Both the position numbers and the translations under genes were made by a program. A model generated the notes under the pieces. That model worked only from the letters and a program-made list of their open reading frames with translations, ran no database searches and was not told the DNA's origin. A DNA stretch of 64,000 bases from Candidatus Amarobacter glycogenicus (lineage in GTDB: Bacteria > Chloroflexota > Dehalococcoidia > Tepidiformales > Tepidiformaceae), in the NCBI GenBank assembly GCA_016719395.1, contig JADJZF010000007.1, forward strand, positions 186,001 to 250,000, in the 5' to 3' direction. Positions 17,467 through 26,745 of this stretch are shown here, piece after piece. Numbering within the stretch: position 1 is the first letter of the stretch; every line of letters starts with the position of its first letter.

Positions 17467-17799
17467 CTATGCGTACCCCTCCCTGCCCTCAGCCTCTTGC
17501 TTCAGCGCCCAGGTCGCGATGCTCGTCTCGATGGTCTCTTCGAAGCCGAAGATCGCGCCCGCGGCGATGGCCACCGGCCACTGGAACCACCACCCCAGCC
17601 CGCTCGCCAGCAGCGACATTCCCTGGATCATCTGGCGCATGGCGCGGACCCAGCCGTAGTTCTTGCCGCGCGCCTCGTACGGCAGCCGGAGCTGCAGGCC
17701 CTGCCTCCACCCGCCGAGGAACGTTAACCACGCGCCGAACGCGACAATCACAGCGGCAGGGGCCAACCGAAAGTCCGATTCCCAGAGGAGCGTTTCCAT
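17467..17799 (-). CDS. small integral membrane protein
   Basis: 110 residues from ATG 17799; a GTG at 17865 in the same frame would add 22 residues and overlap less naturally with the upstream gene. Two to three hydrophobic helices are visible (LAPAAVIVAFGAWLTFLGGW, MSLLASGLGWWFQWPVAIAAG), separated by a charged loop RLPYEARGKNYGWVRAMR. No family is recognised. It is immediately downstream of the methyltransferase gene on the same strand and may be cotranscribed. Confidence 0.6.
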   Translation of the reverse strand: METLLWESDFRLAPAAVIVAFGAWLTFLGGWRQGLQLRLPYEARGKNYGWVRAMRQMIQGMSLLASGLGWWFQWPVAIAAGAIFGFEETIETSIATWALKQEAEGREGYA

Positions 17800-17872
17800 G
17801 CGCCGATTGTCGGCCGACGATGTGCGTTGCGGCAGGTCCACCGCAGGCCACACCGTCGGAGCCACGTCGGGT

Positions 17873-18679
17873 TCACCCTCTAGCGTTCGCGCGAACGATC
17901 CACATCTTCCGAATCGTCTTCACCCGGTCGCCTTCGACGAACCGCTGGTCATTCGCCAACAGTTCCTGCATCGCCTTCGCCCGGACGTCCGGCGCCAGGC
18001 CCATCGGCGCGAGCATGCCGCCGCTCATCGGCTCTCCCGTGAAAGGCGCATCCATGGGGTCGTCGAATGCCTCGAAGGAAACACCCCGGAAGCCCGCTTC
18101 CGCCAAGAACTCGCGGGTCAGCGCTTCTTCGCCCAGGGCGAGGGGCGTTGGCGGCGGGAAGCGCGAGGGCGGGCGCGGCGGCGCGTACTTCGCGAGGATG
18201 TTCGCGCCAAACCACGGGTTCGCCGTCGCGGATTGAAAGCACACGAACACCAGCCGTCCGCCCGGCTTCATATGCCGCCCAATGTTCGAAAACGACTCGA
18301 CGAAGTCGGAGAAGAACATCACGCCGAGGCGGCTGAACACCGCGTCGAACGGTGCACCGGGGACCCTATCGACCTGAACGTCGGCGTTCACGAAGGTAGC
18401 ATTCCTGAGGCCGGACTCGGCTGCGCGCGAACGCGCAAGCTCGAGCAGGTCCTCGGAGATATCCGCGCCGGTCGCGCTCCCGGTCGGCCCAACGGCCGCG
18501 GCTACCTCAAGCGTCGGCAACCCACCGCCACAGCCGACGTCGAGTACTCGTTCGCCCGGCTTGGGCTGGAGCGCTGCCATCAGGGGCGCGGTGAGTCCTG
18601 AAACCGTAGGTTCGAGGCCACGCCACATGTTCAGGAACTCCGGCGAATTCCACTGTCGCTGCATTCCCTCGTTGACCAT
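17873..18679 (-). CDS. class I SAM-dependent methyltransferase
   Basis: 268 residues from ATG 18679, chosen because a GAGGTG lies about 9 bases upstream; the open frame before it is not needed. The SAM-binding motif I is VLDVGCGGGLPTLEVA at about residues 45-60, motif II contains the acidic ATGADISEDLLELAR, and motif IV is FDAVFSRLGVMFFSD with GGRLVFVCF after it. This arrangement matches UbiE/COQ5-like or small-molecule methyltransferases. The acceptor cannot be inferred. It is divergent from the MocR regulator, which may control it. Confidence 0.87.
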   Translation of the reverse strand: MVNEGMQRQWNSPEFLNMWRGLEPTVSGLTAPLMAALQPKPGERVLDVGCGGGLPTLEVAAAVGPTGSATGADISEDLLELARSRAAESGLRNATFVNADVQVDRVPGAPFDAVFSRLGVMFFSDFVESFSNIGRHMKPGGRLVFVCFQSATANPWFGANILAKYAPPRPPSRFPPPTPLALGEEALTREFLAEAGFRGVSFEAFDDPMDAPFTGEPMSGGMLAPMGLAPDVRAKAMQELLANDQRFVEGDRVKTIRKMWIVRANARG

Positions 18680-18782
18680 CGGCGGCACCTCGCTTCGAGT
18701 ATTCCGGGAGTATAGACCGGCCCGTGAGCGCCTCACCCTTTCGACGGATTCTGTTCTCACGCGGGGCTGATACCATTCACTC

Positions 18783-20261
18783 TTGGACATCGTCATCGAA
18801 CTCCCCGACGATCCGGCCCGCCCCGCCTACCAGCGCCTGGCCGAAGCCATCCGTGAAAGCATCCTCGGCGGACGCTTCCGGGCTGGCGAGCGCCTCCCCC
18901 CGACGCGTGTGCTCGCCGGGAATCTCTCCCTTGCCCGCAATACCGTCCTCGAAGCCTACGAACAGCTCATCGCCGAGGGCTACCTCGCCGCCCGTCACGG
19001 CTCAGGCACGTTCGTCGCCCCGGACCTGCCCGATCGCGCCTTCAGGGCTGAATCGATCGCTGCAAACGTTGCCCGGGACGGACAAGGGGCCCCTCCCCGC
19101 CTCTCCGGGTTCGCCAGGAGGCTCGTCGCCGGCGAAGTGCCAACCGCCATCGACGAAGAGACGCAGCGACCGACTGACTTCGAGTTCCGCTACGGGACGC
19201 CCTCGTTCGACGAGTTCCCCATCGACGCATGGCGCACGCTGACCAAGCGCGTCCTCGACTATCCGCCGAAAGAGCTGCTCGGATACGGCCCCACACAGGG
19301 CCTGCCACAGCTCCGCGAGGCCCTCGCCCGCTACCTCCAGCGTTCGCGGGGCGTCCGCTGTGATGCGAACCAGGTCCTCGTCGTGAATGGCTCCCAACAG
19401 GCGCTCGATGTCGGCGCCCGGGTGCTCATCGACCCCGGCGACGTCGTCGCCATTGAAGATCCGGGCTACCGGGGCGCCCGCGCCGTCTTCCAGGCAATGG
19501 GTGCGCGAGTCATGCCGGTTCCCTGCGACAACGAAGGCATCGTCGTCGACGCGATCCCCGATGAGGCCCGGGTCATCTACGTGACTCCCTCCCACCAGTT
19601 CCCAACCGGAGCCGTTATGTCTGCTTCGCGCCGCCTCGAACTGCTCGCCCGGGCATCCCGTACTGGCGCCGTCATCATCGAAGACGACTACGACAGCGAG
19701 TTCCGCTACGAAGGCAGGCCCCTCGCCGCCCTCCAGGGCCTGGATGAAGGTGGCCGTGTCATCTACACCGGGACCCTCTCCAAAGTCCTTCTCCCCGCCC
19801 TTCGCCTCGGCTATATGGTCGCCCCTCCGAGCCTTCAACCCGCCATCACCGGAGCCAAGTGGCTGACCGACCGCCACGTCGCCCTGCTCTACCAGGCCGT
19901 CCTCGCACTCTTCATCGATGAAGGCCACTTCGAGCGGCATCTCCGCCGGATGCGAAAGGTCTACGAAACCCGCCGCTCTACCCTGCTCACCGCCTTCGCT
20001 GAACACTTCGGGAGCCGCGCCGCGATCACCGGCACCGAAAGCGGCATGCACGTACTCGTGAACATCCAGGGTGTCTCCGATGCCGACAGCTTCATCGAAA
20101 CCGCGCGTGCAAGCGGCGTCGGCATCTATTCGGCGCGGAGCTATTACCTCGGTTCGCCGCCCGCTGGGGCTTCGTTTCTCATGGGCTACTCGAGCGTCAA
20201 CGAGGACGGCATCCGCCGTGGAATCGAAATACTCGCGAAAGTCGCCGGCACCCGGCCTTAG
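18783..20261 (+). CDS. MocR/PdxR-type regulator (GntR HTH fused to aminotransferase fold)
   Basis: 492 residues. Residues 1-75 are a GntR winged helix (FRAGERLPPTRVLAGNL, ARNTVLEAYEQLIAEG). Residues 115-490 are a fold type I aminotransferase domain with FEFRYGTPSFDEFP, GSQQALDVGARVL, EDDYDSEFRYEG and the PLP lysine in GTLSKVLLP. MocR proteins use PLP or a derivative as effector and often control vitamin B6 or amino acid genes. No pdx gene is adjacent; the divergent methyltransferase is the obvious candidate target. The start is a TTG without a clear ribosome-binding site, so the exact N-terminus is uncertain. The stop overlaps that of the convergent gene. Confidence 0.87.
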   Translation: MDIVIELPDDPARPAYQRLAEAIRESILGGRFRAGERLPPTRVLAGNLSLARNTVLEAYEQLIAEGYLAARHGSGTFVAPDLPDRAFRAESIAANVARDGQGAPPRLSGFARRLVAGEVPTAIDEETQRPTDFEFRYGTPSFDEFPIDAWRTLTKRVLDYPPKELLGYGPTQGLPQLREALARYLQRSRGVRCDANQVLVVNGSQQALDVGARVLIDPGDVVAIEDPGYRGARAVFQAMGARVMPVPCDNEGIVVDAIPDEARVIYVTPSHQFPTGAVMSASRRLELLARASRTGAVIIEDDYDSEFRYEGRPLAALQGLDEGGRVIYTGTLSKVLLPALRLGYMVAPPSLQPAITGAKWLTDRHVALLYQAVLALFIDEGHFERHLRRMRKVYETRRSTLLTAFAEHFGSRAAITGTESGMHVLVNIQGVSDADSFIETARASGVGIYSARSYYLGSPPAGASFLMGYSSVNEDGIRRGIEILAKVAGTRP

Positions 20262-20913
20262 CCGCCAGACCGCACGTTGAACGCGCAGACTGGCGAACCA
20301 TCGGTCATCCGGCTCTGGACCTCAACGGTTGCAGATTCGCCGAGCGCCACCTGGACAACCCGCTGTTCCAGTTCGCAGCACTGCGCATACTCGCTGGCGA
20401 CTTCTTTCAGAGGGCAGTGGCGGAACCGGAGACACCACGTCCTCTCCGCCGTCTGTTCATATTCGGGGAAGAAAGGCGCGAACGTTGGCGCCCGCACGAG
20501 CTCCCGCAGTCGCCCGCCGACGCTGGGGGCACGGACGTGTTGCTGGAGTTCGAAAACCTGCGCCTGTTCCACAAACCGCATGATCTTCGCCTCGCACTCA
20601 CGGTCGTCGGCGACGGCATCGAAGACCGCTCTCAGGAGGGGTGCGTAGCTCTGCGGGAAGAGCGTCTCGCCCGCAGGAGAAGCCGGTAGATATGCAACGG
20701 CCGCCCGGGGCCGTTTCGCTGATTCGTGTGCGAAACGATGCCCAACCGTTCCAGTGCCGTCAGATGGGCGCGGACCGCCGCGACTGAAAGGTATGTCGCG
20801 ACACCCAGAACTTCCGCCGTCGCCTCGCCGCGCTCTTTCAAGCCCAACACAAGCGCCTTCCGTGTCGGTGCTAAGAGCCCAAGGACGGGTGAGTTCATCA
20901 GTGAACGAACCAT
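20258..20913 (-). pseudogene. ArsR/SufR-like HTH regulator with Cys-containing C-terminus, frameshifted
   Basis: The first frame (from ATG 20913; TTG 20919 and ATG 20898 are alternatives) encodes a winged helix with SVAAVRAHLTALERLGIVS and ends in GRPLHIYRL. The rest is in another frame, beginning SPAGETLFPQSYAPLLRAV, the normal continuation in this family. One base is missing at about 20677-20685. The C-terminal domain has HCPLKEVASEYAQCCELEQ and a late VCAFNV, the cysteine pattern seen in SufR-type regulators that bind a metal or Fe-S cluster. Target genes are unknown. It overlaps the MocR stop by 4 bases, tail to tail. Confidence 0.72.
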
Positions 20914-21031
20914 AAACAACCGGCGATTCCAGCGTCACTCGGCGCGACAAAAGTTCGTCGTATTCAATCTATACTCGCACCGCCGTGGCGTCATGACCAC
21001 CCATCCGATGCCGGCTCCGGCTCCGACCGCT

Positions 21032-22642
21032 TCACCCTTCGTAAACGACCCGCCCGCCAACAACGGTCATCGCGATGGGAAGGTCGCGCAACTCGCGCAC
21101 GGGAACCTTGCGAATGTCCCCGGACAGCACGACCACGTCCGCCAGCTTCCCTCGCTCGATGCTTCCCTTGATGCGCTCTTCAAACGAAGCGTAAGCCCCG
21201 TTGATCGTATGCATCCGAAGCGCCATCGCCAGGTCGACGCGCTCGTTCGGGCCGCACACATCGCCGCCGCTCGTGGCCCGCGTTTGTGCCTGCTCGATGC
21301 CAAAGAGCGGACGGTAGTCGGTGACAGGAGAATCTGAAGAACCCGCGACGATGACCCCGGCTTCGAGCAACGACTTCGCCGGGAACATCACGTCGGCTCG
21401 TTCGCGCCCGTAGTTGCGGATATAGCCATCGCCGAACTCCCAGAAGAACGCGGGCTGCATCGCGGGGACGATCCCCTGCGCCCTCACCCGTCGCTGAAGG
21501 TCGGGAGGCGTGATACCGCAGTGCTCGATGCGGTGGCGCAACCCCTGGCGCGGGTACTCGGCCTGTGCACGCGCCATCGCGTCCAGCGTCTGTTCGATGG
21601 CGCGGTCGCCCACGGCGTGGACGGTGCACTGCCAGCCTGCCCGGTGTGCCCGCCCGATGAGGCTGTCGAGGTCGTCCTGTTTCCAGTACGCGATGCCGCG
21701 GTCGTCTGAGTTCGAGGCGTAGGGCTCGCGTGTCGCCGCTGTCGGTCCCGAACTCGAACCATCAGTTACGACCTTGAAAGCCCCCATGCGCAGCCGCTCA
21801 TCGCCCAACCCGGTACGGACGCCCGTCGAGAGGATTCCGACATGCGGGTGGTCGGGCGCGTTCACGGTGACGAAGGAGTAGATCCGCACCTGAATGTCGT
21901 CCGCATCCACCAGTTCCTTCGCGATGTCGAGCGAAACCCCCGTGAGCCCGCCGGCATCGTGGATACTCGTCAGCCCGCTGGCGAGGTCGCTGTCGTTGGC
22001 CGCCTTCAACCACTGGCGCAGTTCGGCGCGCGACGCCGCCGCGGCGATCTGGATTGGCGCGTTCGCACGCTCGTACGAAACCCCCAGCAACCTCCCGTCG
22101 CCGTCACGGTCGTAGCGCCCGCCGTCGATATCCGGTGCAGTCAGGGAAAGTCCCGCGAGTTCGATGGCCTTCGTGTTGAAAGCCAGGATATGTCCGCACG
22201 TCCGCGTGAAGATCACCGGATGCTCCGGCGCGACAGCGTCGAAGTCGTGCCGGTTGGGGTGGCGCTGTTCCACCAATCGCGAGTGGTCGTAGCCACGGCC
22301 CCGGATCCACGTGCCCGCCGGGAGCGCCGCCGCCCGCTTGCGCACTTCTTCGACGATCGCACGGATGCTGTCCATCCCCGCGGCTTTGCAGTCGATGGCC
22401 TCGGAGCCCGACCCGAGGCCCGTGATGTGGTGGTGCGCATCGATGAACCCCGGCGTTAGCGACCGGCCGCGAAGGTCCACGCGCTCTGTCGCCGGTCCGG
22501 CCGTCGCCGACACCTCCGCGTTCGAGCCGACGGCAAGAATGCGCCCATCGGAGACAGCGACCGCCTCGGCGATGCTGTTGTTCGCATCGACTGTGTGGAC
22601 GATGCCGTTGGTGAAGATGAGTTCCGCGCGATCGCCGGGCAT
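21032..22642 (-). CDS. amidohydrolase family protein, YtcJ-like
   Basis: 536 residues. The N-terminal beta-sandwich strand (LIFTNGIVHTVDANNS) leads into the metal-binding FIDAHHHITGLGSG near residue 65, then CTVHAVGDRAIEQTLDAMA and RIEHCGITPPD, and near the end the conserved SSDSPVTDYRPLFGIEQA. These match the large metal-dependent amidohydrolases of the YtcJ/exoenzyme group, whose substrates are mostly unknown. ATG 22642 has a GGAG 10 bases upstream. It lies 171 bases downstream of the VWA gene on the same strand. No signal peptide is visible. Confidence 0.87.
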   Translation of the reverse strand: MPGDRAELIFTNGIVHTVDANNSIAEAVAVSDGRILAVGSNAEVSATAGPATERVDLRGRSLTPGFIDAHHHITGLGSGSEAIDCKAAGMDSIRAIVEEVRKRAAALPAGTWIRGRGYDHSRLVEQRHPNRHDFDAVAPEHPVIFTRTCGHILAFNTKAIELAGLSLTAPDIDGGRYDRDGDGRLLGVSYERANAPIQIAAAASRAELRQWLKAANDSDLASGLTSIHDAGGLTGVSLDIAKELVDADDIQVRIYSFVTVNAPDHPHVGILSTGVRTGLGDERLRMGAFKVVTDGSSSGPTAATREPYASNSDDRGIAYWKQDDLDSLIGRAHRAGWQCTVHAVGDRAIEQTLDAMARAQAEYPRQGLRHRIEHCGITPPDLQRRVRAQGIVPAMQPAFFWEFGDGYIRNYGRERADVMFPAKSLLEAGVIVAGSSDSPVTDYRPLFGIEQAQTRATSGGDVCGPNERVDLAMALRMHTINGAYASFEERIKGSIERGKLADVVVLSGDIRKVPVRELRDLPIAMTVVGGRVVYEG

Positions 22643-22813
22643 GTGGGCGCTCCAGAGAAGTGGTCTTAGGCGCGCATCTTAGGTGGAATCGGCGACGGCG
22701 GCGCGGACCACCCTCGTAGGCAGCGCCGGATGGAGACGTGCCTATCCCGCGCTGGCCGCTACCGGACACGCATGAATCGGCGGAGCGAATCGCCCGCGGG
22801 CGGCTCCCGACTC

Positions 22814-25800
22814 TTACTCCGTGAGCCGCCGGTAAAGCGCGGGCAACCGGCTGGGCAGCGCCTCGATGTCGGCGACCACCTCGTAGCCCATGTCTTCACA
22901 CATCGTCTTCAGGTAGTCGTGGCCGGCCCGGTCAACGGTGAGCGCGAAAGGCGTGATGCCCTCGCGCTTCGCCTCGTTCAGCGCCTGCTTGGTGTCGTGG
23001 ATCGCGTATTCTTTCTCCGTCCGGTCGCGGCCGTACCCGTGGTCCTGCGGCCGCCCATCGCTGAGCAGCACCAGGATCTTCACTTTCGCGTCGGTTTCCA
23101 TCAGCTTGAAGGTCGCATGCCGGATCGCCGGGCCCATCCGCGTCGAGCGGATCGGCGTCACCTTGTCCAGCCGGTTTTTGATCTTCGTGTCCAGCGTCTC
23201 GTTAAAGTCCTTGATGACGAAGAACTCCACGTTGTCCCGGCCGTAGCCGCTGAACCCGTAGATCCCGTACTGGTCTCCGATGGTCTCCAGCGCCGTCATC
23301 AGGAGGACCGTCGACTCCCTCTCGAGGTCGATGATCCGCTTCGGCGGGCTCGTCAATTCCTGGCGCCGCTTCGAAACCCACCAGCTCAGGTACTTCCGCG
23401 GGTCGTCGTCGTAATCGTCGTCGTCGTACTTCTTCTCGCGCTTGTTGATCTCTTCGTCGGTGCTGGCCGACATGTCGACCAGGAAAGCAACGGCGACATC
23501 GCGCTCGATCTTGTTCCGGCGCCAGTAGATCTTCTCGTTCGGGCTGGCGCCGGCCCGCTTCTCCACCATCCACTCGATCGCGGAATCGAGGTCGAAATCC
23601 TCGCCGTCCGGCAGCCGCTTGATCTTCCGGAACATCTCGGGCTTCATCAGTTCGAACTGCTTCCGGGTCTGGGCTACCAGGCCTGCATGCTCGCGCAGGG
23701 TGTTTTCGTAGAAGTTGTCGTCACCCTCTTCGAGCTTGGATTCCTTCACCGCACACCAGCGCGGCTTGTAGTCCTGCGCCCGAAAGTCCCACTCGTCGTA
23801 GTAGTACACGGTCACGATCGGGATGAGTTCTTCTTCGCCTTCCCCTGCGCCGGTGCTGTTGTCGCTGGTCGGCTGGTTCTGGTCGCCCTTTTCAGAAGCC
23901 GGGTTGCCGGCTTCCTTCATGAGGTTGTTCATGAACATGCCCGTCGAAGCGTCGAGGTCCCCGTCGTACATCGCGTCCAGGTCGATCTCGACACTCTTCG
24001 CCAGGAGCTCCGCCAATTGCTCCGGGGTCAGCTGCGCCGGCGACTGCTCACCGCCCTGGCCCATCTTCGCGTCTTCTCGCAGCTTCATTAGCAGGTCCAC
24101 GAGTTCCGGCTTGAAGTCGCCGCGGAAATCAATCTCCTGCGGGCTTTCGTACTCTGCATCATCGGGGCTCCCTTCGGAGCTCCCGAGTTGCATCTGCGAC
24201 CCATCGCCGCCGGATTCCCCACCCTGCATGGGCATTGCCTGGCCCGCGTCCATCGGCTCAACCGAGTCCCACGCGCCTTCGTCCATGTTTTCGTACACGT
24301 TCGGGATGGAGATAGCTATCTCGTAGAGCGCGAGAGTCGCTTCGGCGGCGTCCTCCACCATCGCTTCGTCAGTGTGCACCGCCTTCAGAAGGCCAAGCGC
24401 GCGCGACATCGCTTCGGCACGGTCTTTCGGCCAACGGATGGCGTCGACCCCGTCAAGGCTGGCGCGCACGAGGTTCTCCACGAACCCGTTCCGCAGAGGT
24501 AGCTGGCGCACATCGGGGCGCTTCGCCAGCTCCTCCTGCTGCATCCGCGCCAGCGGCCGCCGGATCCCGCCATACTCCCGCTTCACGCGAGAGTCGATGC
24601 GCGAATCCTCCGCGATCGTGAACAGGTCCGAGGCAAGCTTCCGCTCGGGGAAGAGGTCGAAGTACTCCTCCATGTCCGTCGTCGCCGGCTTCTCCCGGGC
24701 AAGTGCGAAAGCCACTCGCCGCAACGGAAACACTCCGCCCAGCCGGTCGAAGACAAAATCAAAGCTCCCGAACTCGATGTGCGCCGCCTGGTGCGTGGCG
24801 AACACCTTCATTGCGGCGAAATTCTCGTCCTTCTCGTGGAAGCGCTCCATTACCTCGGGCAGGAAGATCGTGCTTCCATCCGTACTCGCTCGGTGCTCCT
24901 CTACCCAGCCGATGCCTTTTTCGGCCAGCGACTCCGCCGTCTGAATGCTGACGTTCCGGCCCGTCAGCGCCTTGCAGTACAGCCGCATGATCTCGCCGAT
25001 CTTCGAGAGCTCTATGCGAGCCGACAGTGTCTCGAGAATGTCCTCGCCGCGCGTTGATTGCAGGCGGAAGTAGGCCTCCCCACCGTCGTGGCTCGCCTCC
25101 AGGATCCGCAACCCGGCGTTGTGCCATGGTTCTAGCTCATCGATTCGGATCCGCTCCAGGACGCGTGGCACGCTCGTGACGAAGTCCATCGCTGCGTAGG
25201 CGGAATACGGCGCCAGCTGTTCTGCCAGCTCAATCACCCGGTGGTGGTCATCCGGTTCCAATTCCCCAAGCGAAGCCGATGCCTCCTCGAAGTACTGGAA
25301 GGCCGACCGGTTGTGGCCCCTCGCCACCTGCGCCGACAGGATCAGGTATCGCTCGCGGACGGGGCTGTGCACCTTCTGGATGAGCGTGGAGCCGCGCTCG
25401 AAGTACAGGCGCGAGTCCGCCCAGCTGGACTGGGCCAGCTCGACCGCGAAGGCGATGAACGGCAGCCGGTCGTCTTCATCCAGCTTCTGGAGGACGGTCG
25501 GCGCCGAAGCGAGGCAGGCCGAAGCGAGTTCGTAACTGTGCCGCGAGAGTTCGTCGATGAACAAGACGAGCCGTGCCGCCTGGCCGATGCGCAGCACATG
25601 AAACACCGTTGGGGCCAGGTCGAAGAATTGCGCCGCCAGCGAAGAACTCTTCCAGTTCCCCTTGTACAGCCGCCTCCCGAGGTCCGCCCACTGGCGCACG
25701 TGCGAAGGCCCAACAGCCTCCATCGTCGCCGCCGAAGAGCGCAGGAAGCTCACCGCCAACGGCGCCGATTCCCCGGCCATCTGGACCGACTCCCGTCCGA

Positions 25801-26053
25801 GCGTCTCAATCGCGTCCCAGGTCGCGCTCTGGGGAAGCTCTGCGCCAGCCTTGAAATACTCAACTGCCGCTTCCCAGGAGCGCAGGCTCAGGGCTGTCAG
25901 TTCCACCCCGGTTTCTGCCCAGCTTTGCAGCTGGTTGGGCGAAAGCCGCGGCGATAGCGCGCGCAGGCCGGCTTCATAGTGCTGTTCGAGCGGGGCCGGG
26001 AATCCGGATAGCCGTTCGTGATGGCGCGCCAGGAGTTCTCCAACGATCGTCAT
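22814..26053 (-). CDS. VWA-domain protein of the NorD/CbbO type
   Basis: A large protein (1079 residues). The first 330 residues are helical repeats (recurring W-D/E-L patterns, HEAT-like). A central region resembles the NorD/CbbO N-domain, then comes an acidic Gly/Ser/Gln-rich linker (about 620-740) and a C-terminal von Willebrand A domain with the MIDAS motif DMSAST, and a later LLSDGRPQDHGYG. NorD/CbbO proteins work with a MoxR-type AAA+ ATPase as activases that remodel a metalloenzyme. The partner is encoded 690 bases upstream. Neither nitric oxide reductase nor RuBisCO genes are in the window. Confidence 0.8.
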   Translation of the reverse strand: MTIVGELLARHHERLSGFPAPLEQHYEAGLRALSPRLSPNQLQSWAETGVELTALSLRSWEAAVEYFKAGAELPQSATWDAIETLGRESVQMAGESAPLAVSFLRSSAATMEAVGPSHVRQWADLGRRLYKGNWKSSSLAAQFFDLAPTVFHVLRIGQAARLVLFIDELSRHSYELASACLASAPTVLQKLDEDDRLPFIAFAVELAQSSWADSRLYFERGSTLIQKVHSPVRERYLILSAQVARGHNRSAFQYFEEASASLGELEPDDHHRVIELAEQLAPYSAYAAMDFVTSVPRVLERIRIDELEPWHNAGLRILEASHDGGEAYFRLQSTRGEDILETLSARIELSKIGEIMRLYCKALTGRNVSIQTAESLAEKGIGWVEEHRASTDGSTIFLPEVMERFHEKDENFAAMKVFATHQAAHIEFGSFDFVFDRLGGVFPLRRVAFALAREKPATTDMEEYFDLFPERKLASDLFTIAEDSRIDSRVKREYGGIRRPLARMQQEELAKRPDVRQLPLRNGFVENLVRASLDGVDAIRWPKDRAEAMSRALGLLKAVHTDEAMVEDAAEATLALYEIAISIPNVYENMDEGAWDSVEPMDAGQAMPMQGGESGGDGSQMQLGSSEGSPDDAEYESPQEIDFRGDFKPELVDLLMKLREDAKMGQGGEQSPAQLTPEQLAELLAKSVEIDLDAMYDGDLDASTGMFMNNLMKEAGNPASEKGDQNQPTSDNSTGAGEGEEELIPIVTVYYYDEWDFRAQDYKPRWCAVKESKLEEGDDNFYENTLREHAGLVAQTRKQFELMKPEMFRKIKRLPDGEDFDLDSAIEWMVEKRAGASPNEKIYWRRNKIERDVAVAFLVDMSASTDEEINKREKKYDDDDYDDDPRKYLSWWVSKRRQELTSPPKRIIDLERESTVLLMTALETIGDQYGIYGFSGYGRDNVEFFVIKDFNETLDTKIKNRLDKVTPIRSTRMGPAIRHATFKLMETDAKVKILVLLSDGRPQDHGYGRDRTEKEYAIHDTKQALNEAKREGITPFALTVDRAGHDYLKTMCEDMGYEVVADIEALPSRLPALYRRLTE

Positions 26054-26129
26054 AAGTCCTGGTCAGCCTCCGATATTGAGCCATGGTGAACCCGGGTTGC
26101 GCACCGGCGGGACCGAGATGGTGGCCGCC

Positions 26130-26739
26130 TCATGCCTCTCCCGAATGCTTCACGAAGTTCCTGGTTGGATCCTTGTAATCGTAAAAGACAACCTCCTCGG
26201 TTGTCGTGTCCCAGGTCGCGCAGGAAAGCTGGAAATCGTTGCGGTGATCGCGGGTCTCCTGCCGAACCAGGATTGATGACCAGGACGCGCCCAAAGCGCT
26301 GGGCCATCTTGTAGTGCGTGTGCCCGACGATCAGCGTGTCGCACTCAAGCGCCGCCGCCTTCGCCCAGACCGACTCGTGTGGGTAGTGGTAGTCCTTCCA
26401 TGGCTCCCATGGCGAACCGTGCGTCATCACCACCCGCTTGCCATCGATATCCCTCTCCAGCCGGTACGGCCGGCTCCGCATCCAGTCGACGAGTTCCTGG
26501 TCCACCTTCGGCGACGCGAGTGCCCGTTCGCCGTCCCGGCTCAAGATCGTGTCCTCATGGTTCCCGAGGATCACATTCGCCCCCAGGTCGCGAAGTCTGC
26601 CAACGACCTCGTTCGACCAACGGAACTGGAACACGGAATCGCCCGCACACCACAACTCGTCGAAAGGCGCCATCAACTCAAGAGCCTTCTCCAGCCCGGC
26701 GAGGTTGCAGTGAATGTCCGAGACGATTCCAAGGCGCAC
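26130..26739 (-). pseudogene. calcineurin-like metallophosphoesterase, 3' end frameshifted
   Basis: From an alternative start codon at 26739 the protein begins MRLGIVSDIHCNLAG (metal site), continues with LWCAGDSV, ILGNHEDTILS, VMTHGSP and VGHTHYKM, the complete set of phosphoesterase motifs. After VINPGSAGDPR the annotated frame turns into Arg-rich sequence and would run into the VWA gene. In the neighbouring frame the expected end follows (NDFQLSCATWDT...VVFYDYKDPTRNF) to a TGA at 26130-26132. One base appears to be missing at 26241-26254. YfcE/YmdB-like single-domain enzymes hydrolyse phosphodiesters. The gene sits between the AAA+ and VWA genes. Confidence 0.78.
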
Positions 26740-26745
26740 CGCGCA

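Noticed and set aside
23400..23435. GTC/CGT trinucleotide repeat
   Set aside because: It encodes an acidic YDDDDYDDD loop in the VWA domain and stays in frame, so it is coding rather than a microsatellite.
22730..24091. A 453-residue plus-strand open frame
   Set aside because: It lies antisense to the VWA gene and has no recognisable motif; its Arg, His and Val composition is that of a mirrored high-GC gene.
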